From Oscillospiraceae bacterium (GTDB taxonomy: Bacteria > Bacillota > Clostridia > Oscillospirales > Ruminococcaceae), in assembly GCA_017533485.1 (NCBI GenBank), contig JAFXIC010000043.1, positions 1-39,011 on the forward strand: 39,011 nucleotides of DNA, in the 5' to 3' direction. Numbering within the stretch: position 1 is the stretch's first letter; each line of letters starts with the position of its first letter. The notes beneath the pieces are model-generated. The model had not been told where the DNA came from. It worked only from the letters and a program-made list of their open reading frames with translations, and searched no databases. Below are positions 21,277-29,592 of this stretch, one piece after another. Both the position numbers and the translations under genes were made by a program.

Positions 21277-21738
21277 ATGGCAGACACAAAGAAAGCTGCG
21301 GCAGCAGCAAAAGAGAAGGGCAAGGGCTTCCTCACTGAATTCAAAGAATTCGCACTCAAAGGCAATGTTATGGATCTCGCAGTCGGTGTCATCATCGGTG
21401 CAGCATTCCAGAACATCGTCACCGCATTGACCGGCAGCTTCATCACACCGCTGATCGCACTCTGCACAGGCGGCTGCAAGAAGAATCCTGAAACCGGCGC
21501 ACTCGAAATGGTCGGCGGCCAGTTCACCATCAACGGTGTCGCATTCAACTACGGCGCATTCATTTCTGCGGTTCTGAACTTCCTGATCATGGCACTGATC
21601 CTGTTCCTGCTGATTAAGAGCGTCAATAAGCTGATGGCACTTGGCAAGAAGAAGGAAGAAGAAAAGCCGGCTGAGCCGCCGAAGCCCAGTAATGAAGAAG
21701 TATTGCTGACTGAAATCCGCGACCTTCTGAAAAAATAA
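21277..21738 (+). CDS. mscL: Large-conductance mechanosensitive channel MscL
   Basis: 153 residues. An N-terminal Ala/Lys-rich piece is followed by EFKEFALKGNVMDLAVGVIIG, the conserved start of TM1 of MscL, with Gly-rich packing. A periplasmic loop has a Cys-Lys-Lys insertion. TM2 (about 101-122) leads to a charged cytoplasmic helix ending in EVLLTEIRDLLKK. The protein forms a pentameric pore that opens under membrane tension and releases osmolytes on hypo-osmotic shock. Length and motif order are normal apart from a slightly longer N terminus. It is a single gene with its own promoter and terminator. Confidence 0.95.
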   Translation: MADTKKAAAAAKEKGKGFLTEFKEFALKGNVMDLAVGVIIGAAFQNIVTALTGSFITPLIALCTGGCKKNPETGALEMVGGQFTINGVAFNYGAFISAVLNFLIMALILFLLIKSVNKLMALGKKKEEEKPAEPPKPSNEEVLLTEIRDLLKK

Positions 21739-21756
21739 TCCGGGATCGTATCCCGC

Positions 21757-21793
21757 AACAGCATCATGCATTTCGCCGCATGATGCTGTTTGT
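21757..21793 (+). terminator. Terminator of mscL
   Basis: AACAGCATCATGC (21757-21769) pairs perfectly with GCATGATGCTGTT (21778-21790), followed by TGTTT. A smaller hairpin CGGGAT/ATCCCG (21741-21755) lies just before it. Confidence 0.85.
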
Positions 21794-21923
21794 TTATATA
21801 TGAAAAGTCTCCGGCGGCGGACTGCACATTGTCTTTGGATTCTGTCCGGATGCTCATAGAGAACAATTTTCCGCTGTTCAAATTGGGCAGATTGATGAAT
21901 TTGAAAAGCTTGGAGATTTGGTA

Positions 21924-21952
21924 TTGACAAACACCCCTGAAACTGCTATAAT
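21924..21952 (+). promoter_or_regulatory. Promoter of nrdG-nrdD
   Basis: TTGACA (21924-21929), 17-bp spacer, TATAAT (21947-21952): a full consensus promoter. The NrdR boxes start 10 bases downstream of it. Confidence 0.88.
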
Positions 21953-21961
21953 GAATACACC

Positions 21962-22010
21962 ACACATTTTATTGTGTGAATATCAGAAACAAAGCACAAT
22001 ATATAGTGTG
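21962..22010. promoter_or_regulatory. Pair of NrdR boxes
   Basis: ACACATTTTATTGTGT (21962-21977) and CACAATATATAGTGTG (21995-22010) both fit the 16-bp NrdR palindrome (ACACwATATATwGTGT-like). Their centres are 33 bp apart, about three helical turns, so two NrdR units could bind the same face. They cover the predicted transcription start, a repressing position. The nrdR gene is not in the window. Confidence 0.8.
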
Positions 22011-22094
22011 CAGCTCGAAACAAAACGGAGCTGACAGCTTGTATGAACCGCTTGCTGACATACCAGACAATCTCGGAAGAAATGAGGGATACGC

Positions 22095-22787
22095 GTGAAA
22101 ATTGCCGGATTACAAAAGTTAACGCTGCTGGATTATCCGGAGCATACGGCTTGTACCGTATTCCTTTGGGGTTGTAACTACCGCTGTCCGTTTTGCCATA
22201 ATGCAGGGCTTGTGACGAGGGCTTGTGACGCGGGCATTTCCGAAGACGAATTCTTCTCCTTTCTGGAAAAGCGGAAGGGTCTGCTGGACGGCGTCTGTAT
22301 CACCGGCGGTGAACCGCTGCTGCATCCGGAGCTGACGGAGTTTATCCGGAAAATCCGCGGCTATGGATATCGTGTGAAGCTCGATACGAACGGTACCGAT
22401 CCCGGACGGCTTTCGGCACTTCTGGCTGAAGGGCTGTTGGATATGGTGGCGATGGATATCAAGAATTCGCCCGAAAAATATCCGCTGACTGCCGGAACCG
22501 AGCACTGCGGAATCAGCGCGGTGAACGAAAGCATCAAAATTCTGATGCGGGGAGCCGTGGCTTACGAATTCCGGACAACAATCGTCAGGGACTATCATAC
22601 AACGGAAGACCTGCGGCAGATCGGTGCATGGATTCGCGGCGCACGCGCATATTATCTCCAGCGCTTTCAGGATTCCGGCGATCTGATCGGGGAAGGCCTT
22701 TCCGCCTGTACAGAAACAGAAATGCAGAAGATGCTGGAGGCAGTGCTGCCGGATGTGCCGGCGGCGAAGCTCAGAGGCATCGGATAA
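22095..22787 (+). CDS. nrdG: Anaerobic ribonucleotide reductase activase (radical SAM)
   Basis: 230 residues. The radical SAM motif is Cys27-N-Y-R-Cys31-P-F-Cys34, ligating a 4Fe-4S cluster. GGEPLLHPEL is the SAM-binding GGE motif, and the opening IAGLQKLTLLDYPEHTACTV is typical of the NrdG2-type activases of Clostridia. The enzyme cleaves S-adenosylmethionine to make the glycyl radical on NrdD. It uses a GTG start with GAGGG six bases upstream. It is the first gene of a two-gene operon, an order opposite to the enterobacterial nrdD-nrdG. Confidence 0.92.
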   Translation: MKIAGLQKLTLLDYPEHTACTVFLWGCNYRCPFCHNAGLVTRACDAGISEDEFFSFLEKRKGLLDGVCITGGEPLLHPELTEFIRKIRGYGYRVKLDTNGTDPGRLSALLAEGLLDMVAMDIKNSPEKYPLTAGTEHCGISAVNESIKILMRGAVAYEFRTTIVRDYHTTEDLRQIGAWIRGARAYYLQRFQDSGDLIGEGLSACTETEMQKMLEAVLPDVPAAKLRGIG

Positions 22788-22872
22788 TTCCCAGAGCATA
22801 TCGTATATGCATGATAGAACAAGGAAACAATGACAACAGACAGAAAGAAAAAATGAAGCGGAGGTTTTTATC

Positions 22873-25257
22873 ATGTTCCAGGTTACGAAGCGTGACGGAA
22901 AAGTTGTTGATTTTGAGATCTCAAAGATTTCCGAAGCAGTCCGGAAAGCATTTGATGCAACCAATAAGCAGTACCATCCTTCTATTATTGATATGCTTGC
23001 ACTTCGCGTGACGGCGCATTTTGAGCCGAAAATCAAGGACGATATGATCGCAGTCGAGGAAATTCAGGACAGCGTTGAAACCGTTCTGAGCGAGGCTGGC
23101 TATGCCGATGTCGCGAAGGCATATATCCTCTACCGTAAGCAGCGTGAGAAGCTGCGGAATATGAAGTCTACGATTCTCGATTATAAGGATACCGTAGACA
23201 GCTATGTAAAGGTCACCGACTGGCGTGTAAAGGAGAATTCCACCGTAACCTATTCGGTCGGCGGTCTCATTCTCAATAACTCCGGTGCCATTACCGCAAA
23301 CTACTGGCTGTCCGAGATTTATGATGAGGAGGTCGCGAATGCACACCGCTCCGGTGATATGCATATCCATGACCTTTCGATGCTGACCGGATACTGTGCC
23401 GGCTGGTCGCTCAAACAGCTCATTCAGGAAGGCTTAGGCGGTGTGGAAGGAAAAATCACCTCCGCCCCCGCAAAGCATCTTGCAACACTCTGCAACCAGA
23501 TGGTCAACTTCCTCGGTATTATGCAGAACGAATGGGCGGGCGCACAGGCATTTTCGTCCTTTGATACCTATCTCGCCCCCTTCGTAAAGGCGGATAATCT
23601 TTGCTATGATCAGGTAAAGAAGTGCATCGAGTCCTTTATCTTCGGCGTCAATACCCCCTCGCGCTGGGGCACACAGGCTCCGTTCTCCAATATCACACTG
23701 GACTGGACGGTACCGAATGATCTGGCAGAGCTCGATTGTATCGTCGGCGGTAAGCCCGCAGGCTTTCAGTATAAGGACTGCAAAAAAGAGATGGACATGA
23801 TCAATAAGGCGTTCATCGAAACCATGATTGAGGGTGATGCCCACGGCAGAGGCTTCCAGTATCCGATTCCGACCTATTCTATCACCAGTGATTTTGACTG
23901 GTCGGAAACCGAGAACAATCGTCTGCTGTTTGAGATGACCTCGAAATATGGTACGCCCTATTTCTCGAATTATATCAACAGCGATATGGAGCCGAGCGAT
24001 GTCCGTTCCATGTGCTGTCGTCTGCGTCTTGACCTCAGAGAGCTGCGGAAGAAGACAGGCGGCTTCTTCGGAAGCGGTGAATCCACCGGTTCTGTCGGCG
24101 TTGTCACAATCAATATGCCGAGAATCGCCTATCTGGCAGAAGATGAGGCAGATTTCTACCGTCGTCTGGATAAGCTGATGGATATTGCCGCACGTTCGCT
24201 GAAGGTAAAGCGTACCATTATTTCCAAGCTGCTGGCGGAAGGACTCTATCCGTATACGAAGCGTTATCTGGGCACGCTGGATAACCACTTCTCGACCATC
24301 GGTCTGATCGGCATGAACGAAGTCGGTCTGAATGCAAAATGGCTGCGGAAGGATATGACCCATCGCGAAACTCAGGTCTTTACCAAGCAGGTGCTCGATC
24401 ATATGCGCGAACGCCTTTCCGATTATCAGGAGCAGTATGGTGATCTTTATAATCTGGAAGCAACGCCTGCGGAATCGACGACCTATCGTCTGGCAAAGCA
24501 TGACATCAAGAAGTATCCTGATATTATTACTGCCGCAAAAGAGGGCGATACCCCGTACTATACCAACAGCTCCCATCTTCCGGTCGGTTATACTGAGGAT
24601 ATCTTCTCGGCACTCGATATTCAGGATGACCTGCAGACCTGTTATACTTCGGGTACTGTGTTCCATGCATTCCTCGGTGAAAAGTTGCCGGACTGGAAAG
24701 CTGCCGCAACACTGGTGCGTAAGATTGCACAGAACTATAAGCTCCCGTATTATACGCTTTCCCCGACCTATTCGGTCTGTCGTGAGCATGGCTATCTGGT
24801 GGGTGAACAGCATACCTGTCCGCACTGCGGAAAGGAAACCGAGGTGTATAGCCGTATCACCGGCTATTATCGCCCCGTCAAGAACTTTAATGACGGTAAG
24901 GCACAGGAATTCAAGGATCGTAAGGTATATAATATCGAGCGTTCCGTGCTGAAGCGTGACGGCGCACCGGTACAGACCGAGGATTCCGCAAATGTCTGCT
25001 GTACAGAGAGTGACAGTACCTTGCTGCTGTTTGCGACAAAGACTTGTCCGAACTGCAAGATGGCGGCAAAGTTTTTGGATGACGCCGGTATCGCTTACCG
25101 GAAACTGCTGGCAGACGAGGAACCGGAGCTGGCGGCGAAATACGGCATCAAGCAGGCACCGACGCTGATTATTGAAAACGGCGAGGAATTTGAGCGGATT
25201 GTGAATGTTTCGAATATCCGTAAATTTACCGAACAGGCTGCTGTGAAACCGAACTGA
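22873..25257 (+). CDS. nrdD: Class III (anaerobic) ribonucleotide reductase with C-terminal glutaredoxin-like domain
   Basis: 794 residues. ATP-cone allosteric domain at 2-95 (VTKRDGKVVDFE). The catalytic glycyl-radical barrel follows: candidate thiyl cysteines are Cys175 (LTGYCAGWSL) and Cys381-382 (SMCCRLR); the radical glycine is most likely Gly664 in RITGYYRPV. The C-terminal zinc site reads Cys636-x2-His639 and Cys649-x2-Cys652, so one of the usual four Cys appears to be His. After residue about 712 a glutaredoxin/NrdH-like domain follows (LLLFATKTCPNCKMAAKFL, active pair Cys725/Cys728, then QAPTLIIENG with the cis-Pro). The enzyme makes dNTPs without oxygen; the fused domain could supply electrons or repair. 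Strong GGAGG site; terminator directly after. Confidence 0.95.
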   Translation: MFQVTKRDGKVVDFEISKISEAVRKAFDATNKQYHPSIIDMLALRVTAHFEPKIKDDMIAVEEIQDSVETVLSEAGYADVAKAYILYRKQREKLRNMKSTILDYKDTVDSYVKVTDWRVKENSTVTYSVGGLILNNSGAITANYWLSEIYDEEVANAHRSGDMHIHDLSMLTGYCAGWSLKQLIQEGLGGVEGKITSAPAKHLATLCNQMVNFLGIMQNEWAGAQAFSSFDTYLAPFVKADNLCYDQVKKCIESFIFGVNTPSRWGTQAPFSNITLDWTVPNDLAELDCIVGGKPAGFQYKDCKKEMDMINKAFIETMIEGDAHGRGFQYPIPTYSITSDFDWSETENNRLLFEMTSKYGTPYFSNYINSDMEPSDVRSMCCRLRLDLRELRKKTGGFFGSGESTGSVGVVTINMPRIAYLAEDEADFYRRLDKLMDIAARSLKVKRTIISKLLAEGLYPYTKRYLGTLDNHFSTIGLIGMNEVGLNAKWLRKDMTHRETQVFTKQVLDHMRERLSDYQEQYGDLYNLEATPAESTTYRLAKHDIKKYPDIITAAKEGDTPYYTNSSHLPVGYTEDIFSALDIQDDLQTCYTSGTVFHAFLGEKLPDWKAAATLVRKIAQNYKLPYYTLSPTYSVCREHGYLVGEQHTCPHCGKETEVYSRITGYYRPVKNFNDGKAQEFKDRKVYNIERSVLKRDGAPVQTEDSANVCCTESDSTLLLFATKTCPNCKMAAKFLDDAGIAYRKLLADEEPELAAKYGIKQAPTLIIENGEEFERIVNVSNIRKFTEQAAVKPN

Positions 25258-25265
25258 ATGATAAA

Positions 25266-25302
25266 AAAATCCAGAGAAGATCTCGTTTCTTCTCTGGATT
25301 TT
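25266..25302. terminator. Bidirectional terminator between nrdD and trxB
   Basis: AAAATCCAGAGAAGA (25266-25280) and TCTTCTCTGGATTTT (25288-25302) form a perfect 15-bp stem with a 7-base loop, A-rich on the left and T-rich on the right, so it works on both strands. Confidence 0.92.
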
Positions 25303-25322
25303 CTTTTGTCTGTATGTTGTGT

Positions 25323-26231
25323 TTAAAGCGTATCAAGATACCGGCAGGCGGCGAGTGCGGCAACCGCTCCGTCCGCGGATGCGGTAACTACCTGGCGGAT
25401 TGCCTTGGTGCGGCAGTCTCCGGCGACAAAGAATCCTGCTGTTTTCGTCAGACAGCGTTCGTCGGAAACCGCATATCCATAGGCGTCCAGTTCCGCAAGT
25501 TCTGCGAATGCATCATTTTCGGGTTTCTGACCGATGGCAACAAAGACGCCCGTGACATCCAGTTTCTTTGCCGCACTGTTCCGGAGGATTTCAATCCCTG
25601 TCAGCATATCATCGCCGATCAGTGCGGATACGGTGGCGTCAGTGATGACGCTGACATTCGGAAGTGCTGCAATTTTGTCCTGTAATGCCTGTTCGCCGGT
25701 CAGCTTCGGGAGATTCTGTACGACCGTTACCGTTTTGCAGATTTCTGCGAGCAGTACCGTATCCTGTAATGCCGTATTGCCGCCGCCGATGACCGCAACA
25801 TCCTGTCCCTTGAAGAATGCGCCGTCACAAACCGCACAGTAGCAGACGCCGGCACCGACGAGCTGTTCTTCGTTGGGCAGTCCGAGCGTGCGGTGTTTGG
25901 AACCTGCGGCGAGGATGACAGTACGGGACTGATATTCGCCGTATTCGCCGTTCAGCGTAAAGCCGTCTGCGTCTTTGGCAATCGCAGTGATATGATCCAT
26001 TTCCAGTTCTGCGCCCTGAGCCTGCACCTGTTCGAGCATCTGTTCGGAGAGTGCGGCACCGCTGATTTCCTGATGGGTGGGGTAGTTTTCAACCTTCGGG
26101 GAAAATGTAATCTGGCCGCCGAAATTTTCTTTTTCGAGTACCAGTACGCTTTTTCCGGCACGTCTTGCATAGAGTGCGGCGGTCAGTCCGGCAGGCCCCG
26201 AACCGATGACCGCAATATCATAGCGTCCCAT
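25323..26231 (-). CDS. trxB: Thioredoxin reductase-like flavoprotein with atypical NAD(P) site
   Basis: 302 residues. FAD site GSGPAGLTAA (10-19). Redox-active CAVC (Cys132/Cys135) in the canonical CxxCDG context. Second dinucleotide fold at IGGGNTALQD (148-157). C-terminal FAD motif FFVAGDCR. In NADPH-dependent enzymes the strand after the second fold carries an HRRxxxR patch that binds the 2'-phosphate; here it reads VVQNLPKLTGE (170-180), with no such arginines. The donor may be NADH or another reductant. It should reduce thioredoxin- or glutaredoxin-like proteins, possibly including the domain fused to NrdD. The start codon overlaps the aminotransferase stop by one base (TAATG), so the two genes are co-translated. 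Confidence 0.9.
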   Translation of the reverse strand: MGRYDIAVIGSGPAGLTAALYARRAGKSVLVLEKENFGGQITFSPKVENYPTHQEISGAALSEQMLEQVQAQGAELEMDHITAIAKDADGFTLNGEYGEYQSRTVILAAGSKHRTLGLPNEEQLVGAGVCYCAVCDGAFFKGQDVAVIGGGNTALQDTVLLAEICKTVTVVQNLPKLTGEQALQDKIAALPNVSVITDATVSALIGDDMLTGIEILRNSAAKKLDVTGVFVAIGQKPENDAFAELAELDAYGYAVSDERCLTKTAGFFVAGDCRTKAIRQVVTASADGAVAALAACRYLDTL

Positions 26232-27445
26232 TATGCCTCACCGCAAACGCCATAGGCTTCCGCGAGCTTTTTGAATGCAGGGAGACTGCGCGTAATCATT
26301 TCTGTTGTGACACAGTATGCGAGCCGTACAAAGCCCTTGCAGCCGAAGCTGTCGGAGGGAACGAGGAGCAGCTCATATTCGCGTGCTTTCAGACAGAACG
26401 CAGCAGCATCTTCTTCGAGTGCTTCCACAAAGAGATAGAATGCGCCGTCGGGATGGATACAGCGGTAGCCGTAGGATTGGAGTGCTTCGTAGAGAAGGTC
26501 ACGATTCTTGCGGTAGATTGAGATGTCCGCAGTTTTCCCGACATTTTCTGCGACAACACGCTGCATCAGGCTGGGCGCACAGACAAATCCGAGTGCGCGG
26601 CCGGCACCGCAGACAGCTGCATAGAGCATACGATTTTCCTGCATTTTGGGGGAAACGACGATATAGCCGATGCGTTCGCCCGGAAGGGAGAGGGACTTGC
26701 TGTACGAATAACAGACGAAGGTATTGTCATAGAGATTGGTGAGATACGGAACGACCGCGCTTGCGTCATATACCAGCTCTCTGTACGGCTCGTCCGCGAT
26801 CAGATAAATCGGGTGACCGAATTCCTCAGCCTTTTTGCGGAGCAGTGCACAGAACGCACGGAGATTTTCCTCGGTATAGATAACACCCGTGGGGTTGTTT
26901 GGCGTATTGATGATAACAGCCTTCGTTTCGGGGGAAACCATTTCCTCGAATGCCGGAAGATTCATCTGGAAATTCGTGGTATCGGCAGGAACAACGGTGA
27001 ATTTCGCGCCAGTTGCCTCAACGAATACACGGTATTCGGGGAAGAACGGTGCAAAGGTCATGCATTCGTCGCCGTCACAGAGGATTGCGCGGAGGGTAAC
27101 GGTCAGCGAAGCGGCCGCACCGCAGGTCATATAGATATCGGACGCAGAAATACCTGCGCCATAGCGGCTGTTGATGTCATCGGCAATGGCTTTTCTGGTT
27201 GGTTCCGCACCGATTGCGGAGGTATAGCCATGCAGCAGCACCGAATCGACATCCTGCATCAGATGTGTCATCGAGTCGTGGACAGATCCGGGCGCCGGCA
27301 CACTGGGGTTGCCGAGGCTGAAATCAAAGACATTTTCTCTGCCGATTTCGGCGGCGCGGCGATTGCCGTATTCGAAGGTTTCACGGATGACGGAGGGCGC
27401 CTGACCGAGCGCGAGCATGGCGGGATGGCAGGACTTAAAAGACAT
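26231..27445 (-). CDS. PLP-dependent class I/II aminotransferase
   Basis: 404 residues, fold type I. The motif order is typical: FSLGNPSVPAP near the N terminus, NTPNNPTGVIY (180-190), ADEPYRELVY (217-226) and the PLP lysine Lys250 in SYSKSLSLPGERIGY, with Arg258 contacting the cofactor phosphate. The most similar group I can name is the aspartate/aromatic or alanine-type aminotransferases of Clostridia ('pyridoxal phosphate-dependent aminotransferase'); substrate cannot be fixed by eye. It is first in a two-gene operon with the thioredoxin reductase and has its own consensus promoter. The ribosome site is GAGGT. Confidence 0.9.
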   Translation of the reverse strand: MSFKSCHPAMLALGQAPSVIRETFEYGNRRAAEIGRENVFDFSLGNPSVPAPGSVHDSMTHLMQDVDSVLLHGYTSAIGAEPTRKAIADDINSRYGAGISASDIYMTCGAAASLTVTLRAILCDGDECMTFAPFFPEYRVFVEATGAKFTVVPADTTNFQMNLPAFEEMVSPETKAVIINTPNNPTGVIYTEENLRAFCALLRKKAEEFGHPIYLIADEPYRELVYDASAVVPYLTNLYDNTFVCYSYSKSLSLPGERIGYIVVSPKMQENRMLYAAVCGAGRALGFVCAPSLMQRVVAENVGKTADISIYRKNRDLLYEALQSYGYRCIHPDGAFYLFVEALEEDAAAFCLKAREYELLLVPSDSFGCKGFVRLAYCVTTEMITRSLPAFKKLAEAYGVCGEA

Positions 27446-27505
27446 AATAACGACCTCATTTCATGCAAAAATGCAATGCGGCGGGCTGCCGTATTGTATT
27501 TTTTA

Positions 27506-27534
27506 ATCATACCAGAAATTCTTGGTTTTGTCAA
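27506..27534 (-). promoter_or_regulatory. Promoter of the aminotransferase-trxB operon
   Basis: On the minus strand TTGACA (27534-27529), 17-bp spacer, TATGAT (27511-27506). Confidence 0.85.
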
Positions 27535-27641
27535 CCGAAAACCAATCCGCGGAAATCTTGAAAAACAATGGCGAAACATCCAAAAACCGTAAGAAGTTTG
27601 TATGGTTTTCCTTGCGACATAGAAAAATGTGCAATACCCCC

Positions 27642-27669
27642 TTGACAAAATCGGGAAATGTAGTAAAAT
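27642..27669 (+). promoter_or_regulatory. Promoter of pfkA
   Basis: TTGACA (27642-27647), 16-bp spacer, TAAAAT (27664-27669). It faces away from the aminotransferase promoter. The DNA between the two shows no other feature. Confidence 0.8.
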
Positions 27670-27751
27670 AATAATAGGCGACTTTTGCGCAAAATAATAT
27701 CCCGGATGGAATGAACCGCAGATTCCGCGGAAATATAGGAGGATTTTGAAG

Positions 27752-28711
27752 ATGAAAAAAATCGGTGTATTGACAAGCGGCGGTGACGCACCCGGCATGA
27801 ATGCTGCCATTCGTGCCGTCACAAGAACCGCACTTTATAAGAATATGGAAGTGATCGGTATCCGCAGAGGCTATAACGGCCTGATTAACGGGGATGTCTT
27901 TGAGATGAACGCACGCTCGGTATCTTCGATTATCCAGCGCGGCGGCACCCTTCTCTTTACTGCACGCTGTCCGGAATTCAAGGAAGAAGCCGGTATCATG
28001 AAGGCAGTCGAGACCTGTAAGCGTATCGGCATCGAAGGTCTTGTTGTCATCGGCGGCGACGGTTCCTACCGCGGTGCGGGCGATCTTTCCGCACACGGCA
28101 TTCCCTGTATCGGTATCCCCGGTACGATCGACAATGATATCACCAGCACCGATTATACCATCGGTTATGATACGGCAATGAATACGGTTATGGAGCTTGT
28201 CGATAAGCTCCGCGATACCAGCCACAGCCATGACAGATGTTCTGTCGTAGAGGTTATGGGACGCCGTGCAGGCTATATCGCCGTCAATACCGCAGTTGCC
28301 TGCGGCGCGGCAAATGTGCTGTGTCCGGAAAAGGAATATGACCTCGAAGCAATTACCAATAAGATGCTTGCAACCCGTAAGCTCGGCAAGCAGAATTTCA
28401 TTATCATCGTTGCAGAAGGCATCGGTCACTGTGACGAGATCGCAAAGTACATCACCGAGAAAACCGGTATTGACGCAAGAACCACAATCCTGGGTCATGT
28501 CCAGCGCGGCGGCAGCCCGACTGTTCGCGACAGAGTGCTCGCATCCCAGATGGGCAACTATGCGGTCAATCTGCTGGAGAAGGGTATCGGCAACCGTGTA
28601 GTTGGTGTACGCGGCGATAAGCTGGTCGATTTCGATATCCAGGAAGCACTGAAGATGCAGAAGGAATTTGACGACGATCTGTATCAGCTTTCTGATATCA
28701 TCAGCATCTGA
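27752..28711 (+). CDS. pfkA: ATP-dependent 6-phosphofructokinase
   Basis: 319 residues, the normal bacterial length. It has TSGGDAPGMNAAIR (8-21), GGDGS (101-105, with Gly104, the residue that marks ATP rather than pyrophosphate users), PGTIDND (123-129, catalytic Asp127) and the fructose-6-phosphate/effector motifs MGRRAGY and HVQRGGSPT. It phosphorylates fructose 6-phosphate, the committed step of glycolysis. ATG 27752 has AGGAGG at 27738-27743; a TTG two codons earlier is closer to the site and less likely. No clear terminator follows, so some read-through into the folT riboswitch region is possible. Confidence 0.96.
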   Translation: MKKIGVLTSGGDAPGMNAAIRAVTRTALYKNMEVIGIRRGYNGLINGDVFEMNARSVSSIIQRGGTLLFTARCPEFKEEAGIMKAVETCKRIGIEGLVVIGGDGSYRGAGDLSAHGIPCIGIPGTIDNDITSTDYTIGYDTAMNTVMELVDKLRDTSHSHDRCSVVEVMGRRAGYIAVNTAVACGAANVLCPEKEYDLEAITNKMLATRKLGKQNFIIIVAEGIGHCDEIAKYITEKTGIDARTTILGHVQRGGSPTVRDRVLASQMGNYAVNLLEKGIGNRVVGVRGDKLVDFDIQEALKMQKEFDDDLYQLSDIISI

Positions 28712-28763
28712 GATTTTATTTAGGTATTGTGATGCCTATGTGCGGACAGGAAATGTCCGCGCT

Positions 28764-28886
28764 GCATCAGAGTAGGAAGTTTCGCGTGAAGTGTCGGCTG
28801 AACGGGGAGTTGTCGGTCGAACGAAAAGCATTCGGGGGATATCCGCCCTTTGTGCTTGCGATGAGATTTCCGCATCCCGCTGACGC
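28764..28886 (+). ncRNA. Tetrahydrofolate (THF) riboswitch
   Basis: The conserved blocks appear in order: AGAGTAG (28769-28775), TTCGCGTGAAGTG (28781-28793; family UUCGCGUUAAGUG), GAACGGGGAGTTGTC (28800-28814; family GAAUGGGAUGUCGUC), ACGAA (28821-28825) and GATTTCCGCATCCCGC (28865-28880). P1 is GCATCAG (28764-28770) with CTGACGC (28880-28886). It is 60 bases upstream of a folate transporter gene, the classic context in Firmicutes. A separate hairpin GCGGACA/TGTCCGC (28742-28760) abuts its 5' side. Expected action: folate binding turns folT off. Confidence 0.85.
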
Positions 28887-28902
28887 ATAAGGGAACTGAA
28901 CA

Positions 28903-28947
28903 ACACTCCTTTGTGCATTAACGGAAGTAACAAAGGAGTGTGTTTTT
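28903..28947 (+). terminator. Riboswitch expression platform: terminator that also hides the folT ribosome site
   Basis: ACACTCCTTTGT (28903-28914) pairs perfectly with ACAAAGGAGTGT (28930-28941), followed by GTTTTT. The right arm contains AAAGGAG, the only ribosome site of folT, so the same helix can end transcription or block translation. Confidence 0.8.
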
Positions 28948-29562
28948 ATGAAATTTTATCGTATGTTTTCCGAATCCGCAAAAGAACTTAGCAATCTCCG
29001 CAGCCTACTGGTAACAGGAATGCTGATTGCGGTGTCCTACGCCATCGAATCCTTTACCATTGAGCTCGGGTTCGCAAAAATCAATTTTGCGTTTCTTGCA
29101 ATCGCTGCCATCGGAATGCTCTATGGGCCGACGGTTTCGTTTTTTGCAGGCGGTATCTGTGACCTCGTGGGCTATCTTGCACACCCCGACGGCGCATTTT
29201 TCCCGCTCTATACATTGATTGCGATGGGTCAGGGTCTGATTTACGGTGTGCTGGCATATCGGAAATTGCGGCTGACGGCAGCCGGTTCGGCGAATTCCCG
29301 TCGGTTTGATTTAGAAATGAGTATCCGTCTGGCACTTGCACGCGTACTCGATGTTGTGCTGATTAACATTATCTGCAACACCGCCGCCAATTATCATTAT
29401 GGCTTCGGCGTCAACGGCAGAACCCTCGGCGCAATGATTGCGGCACGAACGGTAAAGAATCTGATTGAACTGCCGTTTGACATTGTATTGATTGCGGTTG
29501 TGCTGATTGCGGTGCTCAAGGCATACGAAACGGTGTTCGGCAAGCAGAAGGCTGCCGCATAA
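28948..29562 (+). CDS. folT: Folate-specific ECF transporter S component
   Basis: 204 residues, five to six membrane helices. SLLVTGMLIAVSYAIE near the N terminus, and the loop after helix 3 with FFAGGICDLVGYLAHPDGAFF, are hallmarks of the folate S components of ECF transporters. The arginine-rich VRKL-like cytoplasmic part and the last helix complete the fold. It binds folates outside and is energised by a shared EcfA/A'/T module encoded elsewhere. The THF riboswitch directly upstream strongly supports the substrate. It ends 30 bases before proC. Confidence 0.92.
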   Translation: MKFYRMFSESAKELSNLRSLLVTGMLIAVSYAIESFTIELGFAKINFAFLAIAAIGMLYGPTVSFFAGGICDLVGYLAHPDGAFFPLYTLIAMGQGLIYGVLAYRKLRLTAAGSANSRRFDLEMSIRLALARVLDVVLINIICNTAANYHYGFGVNGRTLGAMIAARTVKNLIELPFDIVLIAVVLIAVLKAYETVFGKQKAAA

Positions 29563-29592
29563 CACCGACAGGAGCGAAAGGAAGTTTTCGAT

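Noticed and set aside
23434-24825. 463-residue open frame on the minus strand inside nrdD
   Set aside because: NrdD motifs lie continuously on the plus strand here; the antisense frame is low-complexity in Ile/Arg/His and has no family features.
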